Assembly (NCBI GenBank): GCA_026394995.1
Contig: JAPLZO010000051.1
Coordinates: 1-10,139 of the forward strand
Reading direction: 5' to 3'
From: Candidatus Woesearchaeota archaeon
GTDB taxonomy: Archaea > Nanobdellota > Nanobdellia > SCGC-AAA011-G17 > JAPLZO01
Length of the DNA: 10,139 nt
Shown here: piece by piece, positions 5,695-10,139 of the stretch
Layout: every line of letters starts with the position of its first letter
Numbering within the stretch: the stretch's first letter is position 1
Made by a program: the position numbers and the translations under genes
The notes under the pieces: model-generated
The model's input: only the letters and a program-made list of their open reading frames with translations
Database searches by the model: none
What the model was told of the DNA's origin: nothing

Positions 5695-7986
5695 TTAAAT
5701 TAACACCTCTTTTTCTTTCTTAATCTGTTTTTTAATCCAGTTATCCCATTCAAAAAATATTCTTTTATTATCCAAAAATCCAACATCTTCTCTAACAGAA
5801 TCACTTATCTCATGGAATTTATCATTACTTCCAATAACAAATCTAGCTTCTAATAATTCATTTAAATTTAATTTATTTGAATAATCAATTAATGTTTCTT
5901 TTATTTTAGCTCTTAATAAAATATTTTCCCAAACACCATCCCAATTTCCAACCCATTCTTTAACATTTCCTGCTATTGTTTTTAAAATTTCAGATTCACC
6001 ATTTATTAATTCATCACTTGGTTCTAAAGAATCAGTATTTGGATTATAAGTCATTAAATCAACAAAACCTTTTTCTCTTAAAGGATCATCTTCCCAGTGT
6101 TTTCTGATTTCAGCTATTTGTAGAACTCTTCTCCATCTATGTAATCCATCAGAACTTTTAATAGGATTAGCAACTATAATTATATCAGTAGCTTTAAAAC
6201 TTGTTCTTGGAACTTGTAAATCATTAACAACTCTATCAAATACTCCATATGGACTTGCTCCATGAATTGTTCCAGCAACAACATTTGCTAATGCACCAAT
6301 TCTCATAGCTTCATACAATGCTTTAGCTTCTAAACTTCTAACTTCACCAACAATTAAAGAGCTGTCTCCCATTCTCAAACTAGTTCTTATTCCCTCATCA
6401 GCTGCAACTTCAGCTCCTCCAGACATTAAAGCAGATCTTACTTTCATAGGTTGTATATTATAACCTAATTTTCTTAAAGAATTCACAGGCAATTCAAGAG
6501 TATCTTCTAATGTTATTACCCTATATTTTCTCATTATCTCAACCATACAAGCAGCTAATAATGAAGTTTTACCAGAACTTCTGGTTCCTGCTATCAACAT
6601 TGTTCTTGCTCCATCTATAAGAAAGCTAATTAATCCAGCACTTAATGGATTAATCATTCTATTTTTAATAAATAAAGGTAAAGTCCATGGTTGATCTCTA
6701 TGTCTTCTTAGTGAATATGCTAAGCCTATAGGACTTAAAGGATTAGTTATTATAGCAACTCTTGCTCTTGCTCCTGGAACTAATAGTTCAGTATCTAAAA
6801 TTGGATTAGCTTCATCTAATGGTCTTCCTGATAACATTCTAAATTTAGAAGCCCAACTTAATGCATCATCTTTACTAGGAATAATATTAGTAACGCATTC
6901 ATCATAATCTTGATGCACAATATAAATTGGTGTTTCACCTATTGGACTATTTATAAAAATATCCTGTATTTTTGAATCTTGTAATAACACTTCAATTAAA
7001 CCAAAACCAACTGTGTATCTAACCAATATTTTAGCTAATTCCTCAAGTTCTTCATAATTTATATCAATACCTTTATTTTGTGCTAACTCTTGTAATAAGT
7101 CTTTACCAATATTCATAAAAGTAGTTCTTATTTTTTCAGGATCTAGAAATTCTTCTTCTCTTGGTTTGTGTTCAGCTAAAACTGTTCTTCCCAAGTCTAA
7201 TAATTCATAATGATCTTCATTTAATTTAAACTCTGGTGGGTTTAAATGATACAAATATTTTATATCTCCCGGTGTTTTAAAAATCGTAACATCAGTATTT
7301 TCTCCGATAGTATACACATCTAATTCTTCCCCGTCTAATGGCTGTTGGCTCATTAACCTTGTAAACATAAAATCAGGTGTTACAGTAGCCCTAAAATATT
7401 CCCTATACAAACTTCTATCCCCAATAGAATAACCTTCTAGATTTGATTTTGCTTTAGAAATTAATTTAGTTTTGCCTAAAATTGTAAAAATATAACCAAG
7501 CATATTAACATAAAATTGTCTGCAAGGGATACATTTTTTATCTTGTTCTTTTTTCAATTCTATATTTTCTTCTCTAAGTAATCTTTTACATTCAACATAA
7601 GCTCCTAAAGGATCACTTCTTAATAAATTAAGAATTATATACTGCATCATCTGATACCTTGTTGCATAACATTTATCACAATCAGGAGCTGTTCCAATTG
7701 TATAACTTAAAAATTTCTTTTGTTTAACTAAATGATTATAAATATTAGCTATCTCAACTAACATTTGTGTTTGATCATAATCATAAGTGTAATTTCTTCT
7801 TTGATTAAAAATAATTCTAGAAACGCTTGGTACTTCAGATAATTTATCAATGGTTCTAGCCATACATAAAGCACTATCTTCTATAGAAGGATTCTCACTA
7901 GAATCAGCATATTTGATTCTCATAATTTGATCTTGCCCTTCAGAAATTATCTCATACTCACGACTCATCTCTTTTTTATCTGGCAT
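5695..7986 (-). CDS. type II/IV secretion-type ATPase for pilus assembly (PilB/TadA/ArlI-like)
   Basis: 763 aa. It hydrolyses ATP to drive pilin insertion through the platform protein encoded next. The C-terminal motor shows Walker A GTRSSGKTS (467-475, K473), an acidic box ITLEDT (491-496), Walker B SLIVGEVR (543-550, E548) and a His box VAGTIHGASP (570-579, H575), all in family order. The N2-type domain before it (about 315-450) carries IQDIFINSPIG and GARARVAI. The N-terminal region of about 280 residues is unusually long and holds two CxxC pairs (C103/C106 and C152/C155), a likely zinc site. A 130-residue helical tail follows the motor. The ATG at 7986 has a TATA box about 26 bases upstream, so it is probably leaderless and the first gene of the motor operon. 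Archaellum (ArlI) versus adhesion pilus cannot be settled from this alone, but length and the double T2SF partner favour a PilB/PilC system. Confidence 0.95.
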   Translation of the reverse strand: MPDKKEMSREYEIISEGQDQIMRIKYADSSENPSIEDSALCMARTIDKLSEVPSVSRIIFNQRRNYTYDYDQTQMLVEIANIYNHLVKQKKFLSYTIGTAPDCDKCYATRYQMMQYIILNLLRSDPLGAYVECKRLLREENIELKKEQDKKCIPCRQFYVNMLGYIFTILGKTKLISKAKSNLEGYSIGDRSLYREYFRATVTPDFMFTRLMSQQPLDGEELDVYTIGENTDVTIFKTPGDIKYLYHLNPPEFKLNEDHYELLDLGRTVLAEHKPREEEFLDPEKIRTTFMNIGKDLLQELAQNKGIDINYEELEELAKILVRYTVGFGLIEVLLQDSKIQDIFINSPIGETPIYIVHQDYDECVTNIIPSKDDALSWASKFRMLSGRPLDEANPILDTELLVPGARARVAIITNPLSPIGLAYSLRRHRDQPWTLPLFIKNRMINPLSAGLISFLIDGARTMLIAGTRSSGKTSLLAACMVEIMRKYRVITLEDTLELPVNSLRKLGYNIQPMKVRSALMSGGAEVAADEGIRTSLRMGDSSLIVGEVRSLEAKALYEAMRIGALANVVAGTIHGASPYGVFDRVVNDLQVPRTSFKATDIIIVANPIKSSDGLHRWRRVLQIAEIRKHWEDDPLREKGFVDLMTYNPNTDSLEPSDELINGESEILKTIAGNVKEWVGNWDGVWENILLRAKIKETLIDYSNKLNLNELLEARFVIGSNDKFHEISDSVREDVGFLDNKRIFFEWDNWIKKQIKKEKEVLI
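5704..5710 (-). promoter_or_regulatory. Shine-Dalgarno site that supports the TTG start of the TadC-like gene
   Basis: AGAGGTG on the minus strand inside the last codons of the ATPase gene (Lys-Glu-Val), nine bases before the TTG at 5694. It explains how the platform gene can begin at TTG directly after the ATPase stop. Confidence 0.6.
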
Positions 7987-8009
7987 ATTTTAATTTTATT
8001 ATTCCATTC

Positions 8010-8017
8010 TTTAAATA
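8010..8017 (-). promoter_or_regulatory. TATA box of the ATPase-TadC operon
   Basis: TATTTAAA on the minus strand, centred about 26-27 bases before the ATG at 7986, with no Shine-Dalgarno between. This suggests a leaderless transcript. It lies in a 111-base divergent region shared with the methyltransferase gene. Confidence 0.55.
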
Positions 8018-8069
8018 GTTTATCATAACTTTTTAAGTAATTAAAATTATAATTATGAGTAGATAATTA

Positions 8070-8077
8070 TTTATATA
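8070..8077 (+). promoter_or_regulatory. TATA box of the methyltransferase gene
   Basis: TTTATATA on the plus strand, centred about 25 bases before the ATG at 8098. This is a near-consensus archaeal TATA box at the spacing of a leaderless start. Confidence 0.65.
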
Positions 8078-8097
8078 ATAGATATATTTAATTAATT

Positions 8098-8760
8098 ATG
8101 TTCAAAAGATCAAACAATAAAGTTACAAATTATGATGAGTTTGGTGAAGAATATATGATTACTCAAAATAAGTATTACTCAAAGCGTTTAGATAATTCTA
8201 GAAAAGCACTTTATTCTCAAATAGATACCCCAATAAAAAATAAAAGATTATTAGATGTTGGTTGTGGTTTTGGAAAAGATTTATCTTATTTTCAAAAAAA
8301 AGGGGCTATTGTTTATGGTATTGATATATCCAAAAAGATGATTGAATTAGCAAAAAGAAATAATCCAAATTTAACAAACATTTCAATTCAAAGTTTTGAA
8401 AAGACTAATTTTGAAGATTGTTTTTTTGATATAATAGTAAGTAGATTTACTTTACATTATGCAACAAATCTCGAATCTGTTTTTAAAGAGTTACATAGAA
8501 TCCTAAAATCGAAAGGCATTCTGATCTTTTTAGTATCACACCCTATCTTAACCTTTTTGAATAAGAAAAATAAAAACTATCACAAGAGAGAAATTATACA
8601 AACACAATTGTATGATAATAAGTTCACTCTTAAACAACCTACACATACTTTTTCCGAATATTTTAATGAATTTGTACTTAAAAATTTCAAAATATTATCA
8701 TTTTATGAAGATACAGATAATGTACCTGAATTCTTTATATCAAAATTAGAAAAAATATAA
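8098..8760 (+). CDS. class I SAM-dependent methyltransferase (Methyltransf_11 type)
   Basis: 220 aa. The Rossmann core shows motif I LLDVGCGFGKDL (51-62), which binds SAM, an acidic ribose-binding strand end YGIDIS (73-78, D76), and a motif IV-like stretch FDIIVSRFTLHYATN (110-124). A helix and strand of the form LHRILKSKGILIF (132-144) follow, as in UbiE/Coq5-like small-molecule methyltransferases. The N-terminal 45 residues include YDEFGEEY, a common lead-in in this family. The C-terminal 70 residues are specific and give no substrate clue. It has its own TATA box and reads away from the pilus motor operon, so a functional link is not implied. Substrate unknown; many such proteins act on small molecules, lipids or sugars. 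Confidence 0.9.
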   Translation: MFKRSNNKVTNYDEFGEEYMITQNKYYSKRLDNSRKALYSQIDTPIKNKRLLDVGCGFGKDLSYFQKKGAIVYGIDISKKMIELAKRNNPNLTNISIQSFEKTNFEDCFFDIIVSRFTLHYATNLESVFKELHRILKSKGILIFLVSHPILTFLNKKNKNYHKREIIQTQLYDNKFTLKQPTHTFSEYFNEFVLKNFKILSFYEDTDNVPEFFISKLEKI

Positions 8761-8768
8761 AGTAGAAA

Positions 8769-8777
8769 ATTATATAA
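8769..8777 (+). promoter_or_regulatory. possible TATA box of the coiled-coil operon
   Basis: TTATATAAA just after the methyltransferase stop. Transcription about 26 bases downstream would start near 8799 and give a short leader that retains the Shine-Dalgarno at 8802-8807. The two coiled-coil genes could therefore be expressed apart from the methyltransferase. Confidence 0.45.
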
Positions 8778-8801
8778 ACATTAAATATAAATTAATTAAA
8801 A

Positions 8802-8807
8802 AGAGGT
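8802..8807 (+). promoter_or_regulatory. Shine-Dalgarno site of the 135 aa coiled-coil gene
   Basis: AGAGGT with a four-base spacer before the ATG at 8812. Unlike the other unit-first genes here, this one has a ribosome binding site. Confidence 0.6.
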
Positions 8808-8811
8808 ACAA

Positions 8812-9219
8812 ATGCCCGAGCAATATGAAACAGATTTAAACTATGTTCTTTCAGACCTAAACACAAGAACTAGAACTTTAGAAGGTAAATATAATATTCT
8901 AGGTGAACGTCTTTTAGTAGTTAATCAAAATATGATTGAGGAATATAAAAAATTGATACAAGAAACTAAAACTCATGAAGATGATCTAAATGAACTTAGA
9001 AAAGAAATTGAAAATTTAAAAGATATTCTTAAACAGATATTAAAAGAGATTGATTCATTCGCAAAAAAAGAAAATATAAAAGTTTTAGAAAAGTATATTA
9101 ACTTATGGAACCCTTTAAATTTTGTTACAGAACAAGAAGTTGAAGATTTAATAAAAAAACAATTAGAACAAAAAAAAGGTGATATCGTTGATAGACCTAA
9201 AGAAAAAAAATCCAAATGA
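8812..9219 (+). CDS. coiled-coil protein, possibly ArlC/D/E-like
   Basis: 135 aa, no signal peptide or membrane helix, so cytoplasmic. Residues about 5-86 form a long heptad-rich coiled coil (for example LNELRKEIENLKDILKQIL at 59-77). A short conserved-looking module follows, KENIKVLEKYINLWNPLNF then VTEQEVEDLI (86-114), and a basic tail. A coiled coil followed by a compact helical module is reminiscent of archaellum/pilus motor accessory proteins of the ArlC/D/E group, but that is a resemblance in architecture, not a confident family match. It precedes and overlaps a second coiled-coil gene, which suggests that the two proteins form a complex. Confidence 0.8.
   Translation: MPEQYETDLNYVLSDLNTRTRTLEGKYNILGERLLVVNQNMIEEYKKLIQETKTHEDDLNELRKEIENLKDILKQILKEIDSFAKKENIKVLEKYINLWNPLNFVTEQEVEDLIKKQLEQKKGDIVDRPKEKKSK
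9177..9183 (+). promoter_or_regulatory. Shine-Dalgarno site that favours the TTG start at 9188
   Basis: AGGTGAT lies four bases before TTG 9188, in the 3' part of the upstream coiled-coil gene. It complements the typical archaeal 16S 3' end and overlaps the alternative GTG start at 9179, which itself has no site before it. Confidence 0.5.
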
Positions 9220-9853
9220 ATTACCATTAGATAAAGTTCTTGAAATGCGAAGAAGAGGTCTAAGTAATGAAGATATAATTCCTAATTTAAAACAACAAGG
9301 TTATTCTTATCAAGAAACTGATGAAGCATTAAATCAAGCAGATTTAAAACAAAATGTTGAAGAAGAATTACCAGAACCTCCATCACCCACTGAAATGCAA
9401 TCTTCTGCTTTAGATGGAGAAACTCAACAGCCACAAGAACAATATCAACAACCTCAACCACAATATCAAGAATCAACTCAACAAAGACAAATAGTAATGC
9501 CAATGCCTCAAACACCTGATAGAAGTATACAAGAGCAAATTGCACAGATCACAGAATCAATAATTGAAGAAAAATGGCAAAATTTAATTGAGGGTATGGG
9601 TGATTTAACGGTTTGGCGTGAACGTGTTAATACAGATTTAAATGCTATTAAACAAGAAATTCTAAGAACTCAAGGCAGATTTGAGAATCTACAAAGGGCT
9701 ATAATTTCAAAAATTAGCGACTATGATAAAGGCATTGCTGATGTTGGTACTGAAATTAAAGCACTAGAAAAAGTATTCCAAAACATTCTACAACCATTAA
9801 CATCTAATATCAAAGAGCTAAATAAAATAACAGAAAGATTAAAAGGTAAATAA
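9188..9853 (+). CDS. cytoplasmic protein: helical N-terminal module, Gln/Pro-rich linker, coiled coil
   Basis: 221 aa from TTG at 9188; the alternative GTG at 9179 would add three residues. Residues about 11-53 form a small helical module (VLEMRRRGLSNEDIIPNLKQ, then GYSYQETDEALNQA) that looks UBA-like: short helices with a G-Y/S turn, a pattern seen in other archaeal coiled-coil proteins. Residues about 58-110 are a Gln/Pro-rich flexible linker (QPQEQYQQPQPQYQ). Residues about 113-220 are a coiled coil with heptads ending in KELNKITERLKGK. There is no membrane segment. It overlaps the 135 aa gene by 32 bases, so the two are probably translated together and may bind each other through their coils. 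A scaffold or adaptor role, perhaps for the pilus motor, is inference. Its stop abuts the stop of the minus-strand gene after it. Confidence 0.82.
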   Translation: MIDLKKKNPNELPLDKVLEMRRRGLSNEDIIPNLKQQGYSYQETDEALNQADLKQNVEEELPEPPSPTEMQSSALDGETQQPQEQYQQPQPQYQESTQQRQIVMPMPQTPDRSIQEQIAQITESIIEEKWQNLIEGMGDLTVWRERVNTDLNAIKQEILRTQGRFENLQRAIISKISDYDKGIADVGTEIKALEKVFQNILQPLTSNIKELNKITERLKGK

Positions 9854-10139
9854 TTATCTACTTATTAGTCTAACAGCATAGGATGTTACAAAAATTAAAA
9901 ATACAACTGTTAATGTTTTTGCTGTAAATATACTACCCCAAAAACCAGTATGAAATGCTAATGTACCAAATACTTTTGATACAGATACTATAAATAAAAC
10001 AACGATAATTGATAAAACAACTACTATAAACCAAGTACTTTTAGCAGCCATAGCTAAAGACTCTTCTTTAATACCTAAAAACATTAAAAAGAATAATATA
10101 AACATCAGCACAACTAGAAAAATAACAACCCAAGGTGTC
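9854..10139 (-). CDS. partial multi-helix membrane protein (5' end beyond the window)
   Basis: The last 94 residues are visible. A GTG at 10111 or ATG at 10105 could serve as starts, but the frame stays open to the window edge, and the residues encoded there (TPWVVIFLVVLMFILFF) are the first part of the same hydrophobic helix, so the real start is probably upstream. Three helices are visible: the one at the edge, STWFIVVVLSIIVVLFIVSV, and AKTLTVVFLIFVTSYAV, with a loop holding FGTLAFHTGFWGSIF between the last two. I recognise no family. It ends directly against the coiled-coil gene on the other strand (TAATTA shared stop). Confidence 0.7.
   Translation of the reverse strand, partial: TPWVVIFLVVLMFILFFLMFLGIKEESLAMAAKSTWFIVVVLSIIVVLFIVSVSKVFGTLAFHTGFWGSIFTAKTLTVVFLIFVTSYAVRLISR

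Noticed and set aside
8098..8760. Methyltransferase as a pilin-methylating enzyme
   Set aside because: It is a soluble class I enzyme of small-molecule style with its own promoter, reading away from the motor genes; nothing in the sequence ties it to pilins.
8973..9227. 84-codon minus-strand frame over the 135 aa coiled-coil gene
   Set aside because: Ser/Phe-rich translation typical of the reverse of Lys/Glu-rich coiled-coil DNA; no initiation signals.
9420..9500. Possible DNA tandem repeat
   Set aside because: The CAA/CCA-rich stretch encodes an irregular Gln/Pro/Tyr linker; units are not regular enough for a true tandem repeat.
9282..9545. 87-codon minus-strand frame over the Gln/Pro linker
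   Set aside because: It arises from the reverse of Gln-rich codons; the sense gene explains the sequence.

Overview
The window is very AT-rich and looks like the genome of a small-genome archaeon of the DPANN type (Woesearchaeota/Pacearchaeota-like). The evidence is an archaeal PilB/PilC-type pilus ATPase plus a double-repeat TadC membrane protein, several N-terminal heads of the form M-(N)-K-R/K-G followed by a hydrophobic helix (class III signal-peptide style), archaeal TATA boxes placed about 26 bases before start codons, and very tight gene packing. The lineage call is inferred from gene style; there is no rRNA or other marker here.

Layout, left to right. 29-1444 (minus): an operon of three proteins that share one pilin-like head. 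Two are almost nothing but the head (49 and 43 aa, both easy to miss) and the third carries a 340-residue TPR-like, cysteine-rich body. 1505-1678 (plus): an open frame with coding character but no ATG/GTG/TTG start. 1679-3261 (minus): an operon of a six-helix membrane protein (217 aa), a two-helix protein (66 aa), a 37 aa single-helix protein and a 205 aa pilin-like protein. 3347-3553 (plus): a PspC-domain protein inserted antisense between the minus-strand blocks. 3550-7986 (minus): the assembly motor, an ATPase followed directly by its TadC/PilC-like platform. 7987-8097: a divergent promoter region. 8098-8760 (plus): a SAM methyltransferase. 8812-9853 (plus): two overlapping coiled-coil proteins. 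9854-10139 (minus): a multi-helix membrane protein whose 5' end lies outside the window.

Reading them together: the ATPase and platform form the cytoplasmic engine and inner-membrane base of a type IV pilus-like machine. The KRG-headed proteins are candidate pilins or pseudopilins with outside-facing bodies, two of them reduced to bare heads. The multi-helix proteins and the coiled-coil pair are candidate accessory parts, the latter perhaps playing an ArlC/D/E-like role, which is inference. No prepilin peptidase is in the window. First genes of transcription units appear leaderless, while several operon-internal genes use Shine-Dalgarno sites, two of them deciding TTG starts. No tRNA, rRNA, CRISPR array, insertion sequence or gene-free stretch over 300 bases was seen.
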